Source: Quercus robur (lineage: Eukaryota; Streptophyta; Magnoliopsida; Fagales; Fagaceae). From it: a DNA stretch of 64,000 nucleotides. This document shows positions 33,226 through 46,519 of the stretch, in pieces. Within the stretch, counting starts at the first letter, position 1, and each line of letters opens with the position of its first letter. The notes under the pieces were generated by a model. The model was not told where the DNA came from, searched no databases, and worked only from the letters and a program-made list of their open reading frames with translations. The translations under genes were made by a program, and so were the position numbers. The DNA is taken from positions 42,306,277 through 42,370,276 of the forward strand of contig NC_065543.1 of the NCBI RefSeq assembly GCF_932294415.1, given 5' to 3'.

Positions 33226-34207
33226 CAATAATATAGTGATTAAAATCAAGCTAAATATATATAAATTTTTTGTGTGAATGTGGAAAGAGTCATAGCTGAG
33301 GCCATCGTCGTCGACAATAAAAGCCGTAGCCTCCTCTCGTTGCTTGGCCATGAGTGCATCGTACTCGTCCTCTTCGACGGTGTCGTAAATCCGTTTCTCC
33401 AGCTTGATCTAGAACCCTACGCCAGCATTGGATTCTGATCGGCAAGATCCGCCCTGATGAAGGGCTTTTAGTCGCTCTAGAGCCTCGTGGCGCGCTGTCG
33501 CCTCTGGGCCTCCAGCCCAACGATGAGCGGAAGCTGCGGATTGAGATCAGAGATGAAGGGTGAGGGCTTGAGAGATGGAGGCTTGGAGGGTGAGGGTTGA
33601 GATCGGATGGAGGGTGAGGGCTTGAGAGATGGAGGTTGATGATGTGCGATGGGAGAGTGTTGGAAATTTTTACTATACTATTTATACAAGGCCAAAAGCC
33701 GCGTTTTTAACATGCGGCCATAGGCAAAATATGAAGTTGCGTTTAAGAAACGCAGCCCCATCCCAAACTAAAGCCGCGTTTCTGAAACGCGGCTTCAGAA
33801 CAAATTTAAAGCCACGTTTTATACATGCGGCTTCAGACCAAATTTAAAGCCGCGTCTATAAAACGCGGCTTTAGGAGGGCTAGAGCCACATTTTTTAAAT
33901 GCGGCCACAGTTAAGGAAAAAATAAAAAAAATAAAATTGGTTTGCCAAAAAAATTAAATAGGAAGGTCCTATGGCCGCGTTTTTTTACTTTTAAAAAACG
34001 CAGCCATAGGTCCACCCCTAAAAATGCGGCTACAGATAAAAAAAAAACGTGGCTTCAAGACTGATCTATGGCCCTGCGTTTAAAGTGCGGCTCTTGTATT
34101 TACATTAAGCCGCGTTTTTAAAAAACGTGGCTTTAGTTCGTCTGGGGCCACGTTTTTAGAAACGCGGCCCAAAAAAACGCGGCCTAATGCCCCTGAGTTT
34201 TGTAGTG
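32181..34207. mobile_element. CACTA (EnSpm) non-autonomous element, 2.0 kb
   Basis: It begins CACTACAAAAAAAATGG and ends TTTTGTAGTG, with a 3-bp duplication AAG (32178-32180 and 34208-34210). Both ends carry many subterminal palindromic copies of GCCGCGTTTTTAAAACGCGG and variants, typical of CACTA transposase-binding arrays. The paralogous promoter of copy 5 (21345-21362) is the empty site. Inside are a (TA)n run (about 33155-33223), a captured host exon (33288-33515) and GA/GT-rich repeats (33547-33640). No transposase. Confidence 0.88.
33288..33515 (-). pseudogene. Captured fragment of DNA polymerase alpha catalytic subunit (N-terminus)
   Basis: Minus-strand translation gives EATARHEALERLKALHQGGS, a short stretch ending GVGF, then an in-frame stop, then IKLEKRIYDTVEEDEYDALM and AKQREEATAFIVDDDGLSYD. 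The ALERLKAL..GG..R.SES and YDTV.EDEYDALV..R..EA..FIVDDDGLGY words are those of the conserved N-terminal region of plant Pol alpha (p180). The stop replaces what is usually a Gln codon. The piece is much more GC-rich than its surroundings. Only this exon-sized segment is present, inside a CACTA element, so it is a transduplicated host fragment without polymerase function. Confidence 0.68.
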
Positions 34208-34338
34208 AAGAGTAAAAAAAATATTTATAATATACGGATAAAGCTGTTTCTCAAAAATAATAATAATACGGTTAAAGTCTCAACAATAAAATAAATGATT
34301 TAAAAAAAAAAAAAGTAAATAAAGGAAGAAAAGGAAGG

Positions 34339-34433
34339 TATAAGAGTGCGTTCTCTAAACTCCATAACACTACCGAGTACGGACGTTCACAAATCACAGG
34401 TGACGTTTTGGTTCTAATCTGTTATCCACAAAT

Positions 34434-34472
<39 letters not shown>
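34339..34472 (+). promoter_or_regulatory. Core promoter and GA tract of copy 6
   Basis: TATAAGAGTGCG at about 34339-34350, then TTCTCTAAACTCCATAACAC and a (GA)n tract at about 34437-34472. The CACTA element ends only about 130 bp upstream of the TATA, so all more distal promoter sequence has been moved 2 kb away. Confidence 0.6.
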
Positions 34473-34476
<4 letters not shown>

Positions 34477-34513
34477 CAACAATCTTGGGCTAAAGAAACA
34501 TACAAGATTCATC

Positions 34514-35683
34514 ATGAAGATCATTTCCGTGAAGGGCTTCCCACAAGATTTATCAGCCATGGCTTCCAGTTCATCCAGCAACTTGAATCTTCATACACGT
34601 AAAGCAAATATTGGGATTGAAAGGGTAGAGTCTACGGAGACTTGTGCACATCCTAGTGTCGAAAGAGGAGCGTGTATGGTTTGTAAGAGTCGAGTATTCA
34701 TGTACATTGACAAGGATTTGTGGCTTAGCCCTGATGAAATTGATGGGATACGGAAGGTAGAGTCAGAGAGACTGTTAAACGATAGAAAGCTCGTTTTAGT
34801 TCTTGATTTGGATAATACTTTGCTTCATACAACAGGAGAACGCAAACATCTCAAAACCCGTCAAGAACTTTTGCAACATAATATCAAAGAGGATGGCCTA
34901 ATCCCTTTGAAACATTACGGGATGATGCTCAAGTTGAGGCCTTTCGTCCACACTTTTCTTAAAGAAGCAAGTACCATGTTTGAGATGTACATATATACAA
35001 GTGCTGATCGACGCTATGCATCGTTAATGGCTGAGTTTTTTGTCCCTGAAAATGTTTACTTCAAGTCAAGAATTATTGCACGTGAAGATTTACTTGCCCC
35101 AGATGAAAAGAGTCTTCTATTGGTGATGAGACACCAACGCATGGTTCTTGTTCTTGATGATACCGAGTGTGTGTGGAGAAATCATCGACATAACCTGATT
35201 CTTGTTAAGAGATATGATTACTTTGATGCAAGCCATGACCTTGTATCTCTTTCTACAATGAACAATGATGAAGGTGAGACCACCGGCGTGCTCGCGACCA
35301 TTCTCAAGAAACTCAAACTAATCCACAGACTGTTTTTCAACCCAAAATTCAAGGGTAGTCTTGCTTATAGAGATGTTACAATGATACTTGATCGCCTTCA
35401 GGTACTCCAAGGATGTAAATTAACCTTTGAAGGTATTTTTCCTTTCGGTTTCAAGCCCCAAAATTTGCGTCTTTGGATGATGGCAGAGGAGTTAGGAGCC
35501 ATTTGCTCTACGAGTGTTTTCACCTCCTGGACACATGTGATCACTTTGGAAGCCACAGAGGAGGAGTCTCAAGAGGCGGAGCTGGACAGAATGATTTTGG
35601 TTCATCCAGCTTGGTTACATTATTGCTACGAGAAAGTCAGAAGGTATCCTGAAGCGAATTATCCGATTAAGCTGAAAAAATAG
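34514..35683 (+). CDS. FCP1/CPL4-like RNA polymerase II CTD phosphatase (copy 6)
   Basis: A single-exon ORF of 389 residues. Compared with copy 5 it has a longer N-terminal linker (HTRKANIGIERVEST) before the Cys/His cluster C44-x-H46...C54-x2-C57. The HAD motif is DLDNT at 98-102. KLRPFVHTFL, YIYTSADRRYASL and LDDTECVW follow, then a BRCT domain over the last 100 residues, ending NYPIKLKK. All catalytic residues are present, although FLDPENV of the other copies reads FFVPENV here. It belongs with copy 5. Its promoter was interrupted by the CACTA insertion. Function is inferred from CPL4/FCP1: removal of phosphate from the Pol II CTD in the nucleus. Confidence 0.9.
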   Translation: MKIISVKGFPQDLSAMASSSSSNLNLHTRKANIGIERVESTETCAHPSVERGACMVCKSRVFMYIDKDLWLSPDEIDGIRKVESERLLNDRKLVLVLDLDNTLLHTTGERKHLKTRQELLQHNIKEDGLIPLKHYGMMLKLRPFVHTFLKEASTMFEMYIYTSADRRYASLMAEFFVPENVYFKSRIIAREDLLAPDEKSLLLVMRHQRMVLVLDDTECVWRNHRHNLILVKRYDYFDASHDLVSLSTMNNDEGETTGVLATILKKLKLIHRLFFNPKFKGSLAYRDVTMILDRLQVLQGCKLTFEGIFPFGFKPQNLRLWMMAEELGAICSTSVFTSWTHVITLEATEEESQEAELDRMILVHPAWLHYCYEKVRRYPEANYPIKLKK

Positions 35684-36304
35684 AAGTTGAGATCATTATC
35701 TTAGTTCACTTCTATTGACAGCACAGGTATAATTTCCTTTCTTTTTTTTTTTTGTTAAATGTTCTTTGCAATTAGTGAAGTAGAGTTTTTTTTGTTTCTC
35801 CTGGACAAAGACATTTAGGTTTTTTTACTTCTATTTTTTGGAGCTTGGTTTCAAGTAGTTAATTGCTATGTCTAGGAATTGATTTCTACCTCAATTGTGA
35901 TGAGGAGACATGATTACGATGGTTTTTGATAATCTGATTCATATATCTCCTTTTTTTGAGGTCCACAATTTTTTTTTCTATGAATTTGGCCATGAAAATT
36001 GAAACAAGACCCTACTGAATATATCCAACTATGCTATTGTTAAATAGAAAACTTATTTTGTATCTGCAAGTGCATGAATTGTAGGGGTGGGAGAATATTA
36101 AGCCATGTTAGTCTAACATCAGGTGGTTAAACTGATCTTGAATCATAGTTTAACATGCATAGACAGAGAATGTAAGCTGAATGAGTTTTACTATACCTGA
36201 AGTATTTATACAAAAAATGGGAAGCTGCCATATCCCCACTACTAGGGCACTTGTTTTGTCAAGGCCACTTGTTTCGCTTTCAATACAACCTCTCTTAATA
36301 CTAA

Positions 36305-36580
36305 GCACCCGTTTGGATACAACTGATATTTATTAGTGTCTGTGTTTTGGCCCCTTTTTTTTAAATTTTTTATTTTTTTATTTTTTTATTTTTTTGAGAA
36401 GAGCGTTTCACGTGGGATTATGCTTTTCCAGTGGGTCCCGTGCATTTTTTATGGGACCCAAAAGTACTATATTCAAAAAAAAAAAATTAAAACTGGATCC
36501 CACAGTACTATTCACATATTTAATTATTTTGTTACAATATTTTTAGTTTTTAGCAAAATAAGCGGTATCCAAACAGATCC
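36305..36580. mobile_element. Tourist/Harbinger-like MITE, 276 bp
   Basis: Inverted ends GCACCCGTTTGGATAC and GTATCCAAACAGATCC, flanked by TAA (36302-36304 and 36581-36583). The related relic sequence at 18361 (ATACTAAATGTGGCTC) is the empty site. The interior is T-rich and non-coding. Confidence 0.75.
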
Positions 36581-36963
36581 TAAATATGACTCATAAAGTT
36601 TTTCAACTTGCACGGATCCATTGATCCCAAGCACACTAATTAATCATCATTGTAGTTCACTCTAAACTGGCAAAATATTGTCTCATTCTTGGTTATTGAA
36701 CACTTTATATAGGCAATGTTCATAATCTCATGCCTGATGTACATATATTTTATTTACTAATGTTCACATTTAAAAGGTGAAATAAATAATGTGTATTGAT
36801 GATGTACTTTGAAGAGTGTGTGAGAATAAATGCTCTCTAATCACATGCACCCCACTCTAAACTGCTTGCTTGTTAATTGAACCGCAACCCAAGCACAGCA
36901 TATATGCTTTTGACATAAAATAATCAATGCACCTCTTCTCAGATAACAAGCAACCATATACAC

Positions 36964-38898
36964 TGTCACACCCCAAATCCAAAAGGTTTCAAAGCGTGAG
37001 GGAAGAACCATTAAGAGCGAGAATGTAAGAGATTTTTTTTTCCCCTCTCCTCGACACATGATAAGAATAAATAACCATATTAAAATCTTCATATTACAAG
37101 TCAGAGCTCTATAACACTTTTACAAACTATAACTCAAGTCATGTGCCTCCAAATAATGCATGAATATATATCAAAGCTCCAAATGGATAACACAAACCAC
37201 AATCCCTTCTAGAATGCACGACCTCAACATTGAAGTTATGCCTAAAAAGCCTAAGGCTAACAAACCTTAAGTATCTAACCTCCAATAGAATTAATTATGA
37301 TCTCGTTAAACTTTGCAAGATTGAGTCACCAACCAATCATAGCATAAATCTCTCAATTAGCATAATTCTCCAATCACCACTAATAAAACAAGCTCCATGC
37401 CCGAGGTATAGCAAATTTATTTGAAAAACTGTTGGAGAGTGGGATGAGCTAAAGCCATGTAAGTAGCATAATTAATGGGGGTGGAGGAAATGCAAGTTCA
37501 TGAAAATGAGCATTTTAAAAACATGCAATAATTTTGGGGATTTCCATTTGAATTCTGCAAAATAATTTCCTTAACATCATGACAAGAATGATAGACATAT
37601 TGTAGCACCAAGCTTCCCAAAGTAACTATGAAACTACATATTATTCATTATGAGCCATAAAATATCCAATACCATTTCAAATCCAAAAACCTCACCCAAG
37701 GTCACATGACAAGGTCATCACACAGACGGGGTCGTCAAACAGACGGGTCGTCACACAGACGGGTCGACACACAGATGGAGTCGTCACACAGACGGGCCAT
37801 CACACAGATGAGGTAATCACCGATATCATGGCACAATGACAAAACCACATCAAAAGCTTACAAGTTAAAGTATTTGAAATACACAATTCACTTCCACGTA
37901 GTTTCATAAAGTATTTACATAACCAAATAGCCACAATATTCTCAAAGTCCTCTAAACTATTTCTTGTCATAAATATTTTGTGAGAATTTCCCAAATAATA
38001 CAAGCTAAAATAAAGCATCTTTAGAATTTGCAAATAATGCAATAAATTCATAAAATCCATTCCCAGGAATTTTATAAAAAATGCTTATCTTTTCCATGTC
38101 AACAAATCATGCATTTCCCCATATACATCACCAAATATAATGCCCTTTTCACAAATAATCACATACATTAAAATTACAACAAAAAGCTTTCTAGGAAAAT
38201 ATAGTTTCCATAAACAATTTCCCAAAATGTGTTTAACCCAAAAGCAATGCTTTATACAACATGGTTATTTTCAAAAATATTACATTAAAAAGCTACTTAC
38301 CTCGGAAAGCCAACCAATGTTACCTCAACCGGGCATCACAAAATTAACCAATCCCGTCACTCGGTCCATCACCAAGAATCTCAAAACCTTGGGTCTCTTG
38401 CACTTCAAAATCTCATGGAGTTTTGGCTCATCTAGGAGAATCAATGGAGACATAATCCTCCCTAATAGGGAGATTTCAACTAGAGAGGAGGAAAAAAATG
38501 ATGAAGAAGATGGGAGATAGAATGTTTGTGTGTGTTTCGGTGGGTGGGTGAGATAGAAGGATAGAGAAATAGAGAGAAGGGGCAGCTGGTCAAGAGGGAG
38601 AGAGATATCAACGTGAAATGAGGAAGAAAAAAGGGGGGGGGGGGGGGGGGGGGGGGGGAGGATAGCTGACTTATGGGAGGAGCTTAATTACAAGTTTGCC
38701 CCCAAAATATCTTGTGGTAAATTACCACTTCACCCTTAAGGTTCCTCCCATATTTCATTTGGCCCCATAAATCACTTAAGTATTCATAAGTCCCCCCCTA
38801 AAATAGTTAAACACACAAATAAAAAGATGAACTCCAATTCAGATATTATTCTCTTTCAAAAGAAAATTGCTTTAAAGAAAAATATTTGGGGCGTTACA
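36964..38898. mobile_element. Solo-LTR-like element, 1.94 kb
   Basis: Starts TGTCACACCCCAAATCC and ends TTTGGGGCGTTACA, with TACAC on both sides (36959-36963 and 38899-38903). Sister of 13101-15447, sharing for example the word ATGGGGGTGGAGGAAATGCA (GGGAGTGGGGGGAAATGCAG there). It interrupts the SDR relic, so it came after that duplication. A long G-run lies at 38633-38658. Confidence 0.7.
37710..37815. repeat. Minisatellite, about 17-18-bp unit
   Basis: Six or so imperfect copies of GTCGTCACACAGACGGG inside the solo-LTR-like element, at the position where its sister carries an unrelated-looking 20-bp repeat. Confidence 0.85.
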
Positions 38899-39090
38899 TA
38901 CACCTTGGCAATTGCTGAATGCTTTATACAAGCTGCAATGCCGGAACAATGATTGCAAATATGTGGTTAAAGCTTGAAAAATGAATATCAAGAATCGCCT
39001 GATTTGACCTACTAAAAAAATTTAGAATTATTGAATTACATGCAGACAAGTTGCCTCAGATTTTGACCATCCATTATGAAAGAGTTCTTG

Positions 39091-39547
39091 CACGAAAGAC
39101 TTGAATTTTTTATGCATATTCCTTCTCGAACTAATTGGGTTTTTATCAAAACCCAACAATACAAATAATTTTTTCATGAAATCTTTTAGTACATAAATTG
39201 AGTCACACAAGTGGGATTCAATTTGTTGGAACCGAAGAGTATCACCAAAAGAGCAGTGGAAGAAATCTTTTAGTACATACATGTACATCGCCTGCTTGTT
39301 CCATACAAAAGCAACGTCCCAAGAGAACTAATTTCCAAATCAAAGGCTATGTTTCAATTTGAGAATTTAAAATGAAAGTTACTTGTTTAGACCCTAATGC
39401 ATGTGGCTTGCTATTGAATTTAATCAATTTTGACTTAACTGAGTAATTAATTAATCCAAATTTAGTTTGCAAGATTAACGCAGGTAAGCAACAACAGTAA
39501 AAAATTATGACTCACATAAGGGACAAAAAAGCTAGGGACCGTGATGC
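39091..39547. other. Unassigned AT-rich sequence
   Basis: No gene is supported. A direct repeat AAATCTTTTAGTACATA occurs at about 39178 and 39266. Confidence 0.4.
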
Positions 39548-40240
39548 TCTTAAACTTTAAGGTAATGGTCATCACACTCTATAAAATTTTTTATAGCCAA
39601 TTTATTCTCTGAACTTTACACATATACCAAATTAATACTTTTGTTCATTTTACCATTTAAGTTAACTAAGGCCAGTAATTTGTTAAGTCTGGATTATTCC
39701 ATTATCCCAAAAAAAAAGATTATTCTACTAATAAATTATGTTCACAAAACCTTATTATCTTATCAGCAAATCAACTTAGCCATGAACCAAATTTCAGTAG
39801 CTTGACCTGTTGTATCCCTTGTTTCTTTTTGTTTGTTGTAAAGAAATGTCTTTAAGATAAAAATAAAAATAAAAATTCAGAAGAACAACATTCAAAATTC
39901 CATCCCTATGGCGCACAACATGGCCATGATTTCATCGGGTAGTAGTCTTCACCGCACCAGATTAGAGCAGGCTAGGTGGCTGTAGCTGTCAAACGGCTCC
40001 GCACCAGATTTGCTGTGGTTCAATTGAAAGATCCTGTCCTTCTCTCTCTCTCTCTCTCTCTCATTAATTTGGGTTTGGTTAATCTTGTCCACGTGGGTGT
40101 CACGTGAGAGACTTTAATTTATTTAAATGGTAAACTTAACAAAAGTATCAATTTGGCACATGTGTAAAATTAAGGGAGTAAATTGACTAAAATAAAAGTT
40201 CAGAAGTATGATAGCCACAGCTCTAAAGTTAAGGTGGTGT
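39548..40240. mobile_element. Long-inverted-repeat element, about 0.7 kb
   Basis: The left arm (about 39548-39680) and right arm (about 40115-40240) are imperfect inverted copies over more than 100 bp. For example, TTTACACATATACCAAATTA on the left matches the reverse complement of CAATTTGGCACATGTGTAAA on the right. Such arms suit a MULE-like or foldback element. A (TC)n run lies at 40042-40062. Exact termini were not fixed. Confidence 0.6.
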
Positions 40241-40254
40241 TTAAGAATTTTTAC

Positions 40255-40505
40255 GGAAAAAAACCAGTAGTTTTTAAGGATATTTGACGAGGATTCATCT
40301 ATGAAAGGAGCTTACCAAAAGAGCGTCATGCTAAACTAATGCCTATGGTTGATGGTCCTCTTAAATTTCTTCAATGAATTGGTGAAAATGCATACAAATT
40401 CAAGCTTCCAAGGGATTATGACGTTTCAGCAACTTTTAATGTTTCTATCATTCACCATCCAATGAAGAAAAAAGCAAGCAAAGACTTGAGGGAGAGTCTT
40501 TTTTA
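40255..40505 (+). mobile_element. Ty3/gypsy integrase-end fragment (fossil)
   Basis: Forward translation gives ERHAKLMPMVDGPLKF and NAYKFKLPRDYDVSATFNVS, the pattern found after the integrase core in plant gypsy polyproteins. It is a short broken fragment; no LTRs could be assigned. Confidence 0.68.
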
Positions 40506-42677
<2,172 letters not shown>

Positions 42678-42975
42678 GAGCATTGGCATTAGGTTTACTA
42701 TGTCAAATATCATTTTAACACAAAAACGTACTATATCAATTTTAGCATAGAATTTTACAATACACTTTGCATCACATATTCTATTTTAAAATTACACCAC
42801 ATTAAAATTATCTTTAAAAAAAAAAATCTTAGATTTATTAAAAAATTTACAAAAAGTAAAAATAAAAAAAGCTCAAGCACCACTGTCTATCACCCCCACA
42901 ACCCTCCACCATCGTCCATCGTCCATCGGAACCCACCAATAGAGAGAGCTTCAGTCCTAGATGAGAAAAACAAGT

Positions 42976-43010
<35 letters not shown>

Positions 43011-43444
43011 GAGAAATAGATAGAAGAGACAAAAGACAAAGAGGTCAATTGCCATTGGTGGGGATTCGCCGATCTTAACCATTGATCTAAACCGACTAGT
43101 GGAGCAAAAACAAGACCTAGCCATTGATCTCAACCTCATAAACAAGACCCAAGCACCAATAGTCGTTGATCTCAACCCCACCACTGCCACATTAGTCAAT
43201 CTCAACCCCACCACCGCCACAACAGCCAATCTAAAAAAAAAACCCACAACCATGGTGGGAGAGGGACAAGAGAGGAGAGATTATCTGAGAGGGAGAAGAT
43301 AGAAGATAGAAGAAAGAAAAAAGAAAAGAGAGAGGGGAATGAGAGAGAAGAGATATTTTTTGTTTTTTTTTTTTGTTTTTTTTTTTGTTTTTTTTTTTGT
43401 TTTTTTTTTTGTTTTTTTTTTTGTTTTTTTTTTTTTTTTACAAC

Positions 43445-46400
43445 TTGTTACTTCTATTGCGTGTGTTGAGGGGAAAATTTAGATGTTCCCAAATAGAATA
43501 TGGGGTAGCCAGGCCTAAACTCGATGATGAGCCCTTGAAATAAAGCCCAAAGGCTTTCGGTGTCATGTAAATCCGCCCAAGCAAAAGATAGAGGCTGCAC
43601 CCTAACAAGAAGACAATAATAAAGCACAATAAACACGTTACTATTGTTAGTTTGTTATATTATTAGTCATCTTACAACATCATAGTTCAAATCAATCATC
43701 TAGCGATACGGTATTATCTCCAACGGTAGAGTGATTTCAGGTAAATAAGTGTGTTTACATGGTAAAAATCATATGTTGTCCTTATTATTATTAAGTTAAC
43801 ATGAGGGAAAACTTCCATAGTTTCCAAACATTATGGCCTTCATCATAATAATACTAAATAAGGATTAAATGTTTCATAGTTACAAATAAAAGAGGAAAAA
43901 TAGGATGGAATGAAGGGAGAGAGAGATCCCAGCTCAATTCAGCAAGTATTAAACTAAGATTTTGGTGAGTGTGTATTTATAAGGCATGAATGAGGTGAAT
44001 GTGAGCCATTTTGAGTGAGTGAAATGGGATTAATACTAAGATTAAGGCTTTTTGTGAGTGGTGGGCTATTTATGACTAGTTAAGAGACATTTATGAGTTG
44101 TGATTGTGTGAAAGGGAGAAAAGAGTATCTGAGATTAGATGAGTGTGGGCTAAGGATGATGAGTGGTGAGCTTGAGGAAAGCTAAACCACGAGCAAAGTA
44201 GTAAACAAACCAAGAGTTTTAGAAAAGGTAGCTGTCCTGCTATGGGCTGAGGTGTGTATGTTTTTATAATGGAGCTTTAGAGAAGCATTAATCAACAAGA
44301 ATCCAAAAAACGTATGACTAATCAGAGGTAGTGAATCAAGGTTAATCTTCCTAGGATTTTTGGTCAGAAGTAGGAGATTTACTTTAGGGTTGCCTTGCTT
44401 CTTTGGTTAATGATGGGATTTTAGAATGCTTTGCATTAAATGCCAGGATTTCTGGGACTGAGCCTAATTAATGGGATTAAGGCATGTATCAGAAATGAAT
44501 CCTAATGCTACAACTGAGATTCGGTCCCTCAAGAAGTAAGATTCAACACCCTAAGCCAAGTGTCAAACTCTAAGTCCACTTCAGAGGGTTCCGCTGAAGA
44601 TCCCTTTTTACCCTCCAAACCATGTTCCCAAATTTTCCCCTTTAGGATTCATGGGTTTGGCACATGAATCATGTCTTGAACATTTTTAACATTTATAGCA
44701 TCAATTTGTTGAGGTTTGGATAACTTGGTTTCAGCTCTCCTTTCGTTGGAGGTACAGTCTTGAGGAAGATGATGGAGTTTCATCATCCTTTAGACTTCAG
44801 CTGATATGATAGCCCTCGAGCACTATTCACGATAGGTAGAGGATGGCAGAAAACTGATGGGATAGCCCCTAGTTCATCCTCAAAGGCTTGGTTCTCTTGT
44901 AGGGATCTCTAATTGTTTTTTGGTTAGGGATAAACAAGGGCTAGTTGCCCACTTTCAAGCCTCTTGCTGGGGACCTTTTTGGGCTGGAACTTTGCTCCAT
45001 TTCAGTACTTTTAGTTGGGCCACATGGCCCTTTCTTTGATTGGGCTTGTTCCCTACTTCATGAGATTCTTGGGCCTACAAAATTGGCATTAAAGACATGC
45101 TTTGCTTTGGGTTTTTTACTCCTCATGGGCTTTAACTGTTAGTAGAAATAAAATGAATCCATGAGTTTTAATAAATATTTATGATAGATTTTGGGTATTA
45201 TTCTCATGGGCTTTAAATAACAACTTGTTTAGTTTCTCATAATTTTTACTATGGATTACTTTGTAAATGATATTTTCTTTAGGGCTTTTTTAAATAATGA
45301 CCTCCAATATTGTTTTTGAGAATAATATTTACCATGAGTTTTAAATAAATATGGTAACATCCACTATAATGGAATAATGCGATGTTCTCATGAGTTTCAC
45401 TATAGATAATCATAATGGAAATGTAGGATCGATGAATAATTACTATGAGTTTCGGTAATAAATATTATGAATGTTATGATGTAAGATAGATAGTGAACAT
45501 GAGTTTATAATATGAAATAAATAAATGTCATGAGTCTAATAAACATAACTTTCCATGGACTTTTATAAAATGATTGCCATGGGTTTTGAGAATAGATAAT
45601 TCATAAATTCCATGAGCTTGTAATATTATAATAATATGTTTAAGAATCTAAAGTATTGTTCATTATTGGATTTTTAAGTGAAATAATCATAATATAGTAT
45701 TTTGCCAAGTATTAATAACCTTGGCCTTTTGATAGAATAGTGCCAAGTAGTTAGTTTGGCCTTTTAATAGTGCAAACGTAAGTTGGACTTTTGATATTGC
45801 CAATGAGAATTTAGTTTTGATGTTGCTAATGAGAATTGGGTTTTGATATTGCCAATGAGAATTGGGTTTTGATGTTACCAATAAAAATTGGGTTTTGATA
45901 TTACCAATGAAAATTGGGTTTTAAATATTACCAGCGAGAACTGGGCTTTGATATTACCAATGAAAATTGGGCTTTGATATTGCCAATGAGAATTGGGTTT
46001 TAAATATTGCCAGTGAGAACTGTGCTTTAATATTGCTAATGAGAATTGAGTTTAATGTTGCTAATGGAAATTGAGCTTTAAATATTGCCAACGAGAACTG
46101 GGTTTTGATATTGCTAATGAGAATTGGGCTTTGGATAAATAAATTGTCATGAGAATTGAGCTTTGGAAATTGAGCTTTAAATATTGCCAGCGAGAACTGG
46201 GTTTTGATATTGCCAATGAGAATCAGGTTTTGGATAAATAAATTGTCATGAGTTTAAAATAGGATATGTTTATTGGGTTCATAGGGCCGGTTTTAGGCTT
46301 AGCTAAATAATGATAATAAAATTGGATAAAATATGAGTTTTTGAGCTTTTTTGTGATATTTTATATCATAACCCAATTTAGATAATAAGATATGAAACAT

Positions 46401-46519
46401 TTGTGATTAACATAATAATAGAGTAAAAAATATTTGGGAAAACCCGATAACTTATTAGTGGTGTTTGAAAATAAATAGGTAGTACTCAAATAAAATTAGG
46501 TGTAAAAAAAAGTACCCTA
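43445..46519. mobile_element. 3.1-kb nested insertion, possibly a long solo LTR
   Basis: ACAAC flanks it (43440-43444 and 46520-46524). Removing it would rejoin the Harbinger-like element around ACAACATGTTGT. Its first bases are TTGTTACTTC, close to a TGTTA LTR start, and CCCTAACA lies at the other side. It has no coding sequence, but has T/A-rich repeats and a minisatellite. The LTR reading is uncertain. Confidence 0.4.
45780..46240. repeat. 26-bp minisatellite
   Basis: About 17 degenerate copies of a unit close to TTTTGATATTGCCAATGAGA + ATTGGG. Variants with TTTAAATATTGCCAGCGAGA alternate, giving a partial higher-order pattern. Confidence 0.9.

Larger units (their letters stand above)
36230..39090 (-). 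pseudogene. SDR gene relic behind copy 6, split by two insertions
   Basis: Three pieces in order match the intact SDR. 36240-36660 has GCCACTTGTTTCGCTTTCAA. 36841-36963 has TTGAACCGCAACCCAAGCAC and TTTTGACATAAAATAATCAA. 38899-39090 has GAATGCTTTATACAAGCTGC, CAAATATGTGGTTAAAG and GAATCGCCTGATTTGACCTA. A MITE (36305-36580) and a solo-LTR-like element (36964-38898) sit between the pieces. It is the longest relic and covers most of the gene, so the ancestral unit carried a full SDR. Confidence 0.85.
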
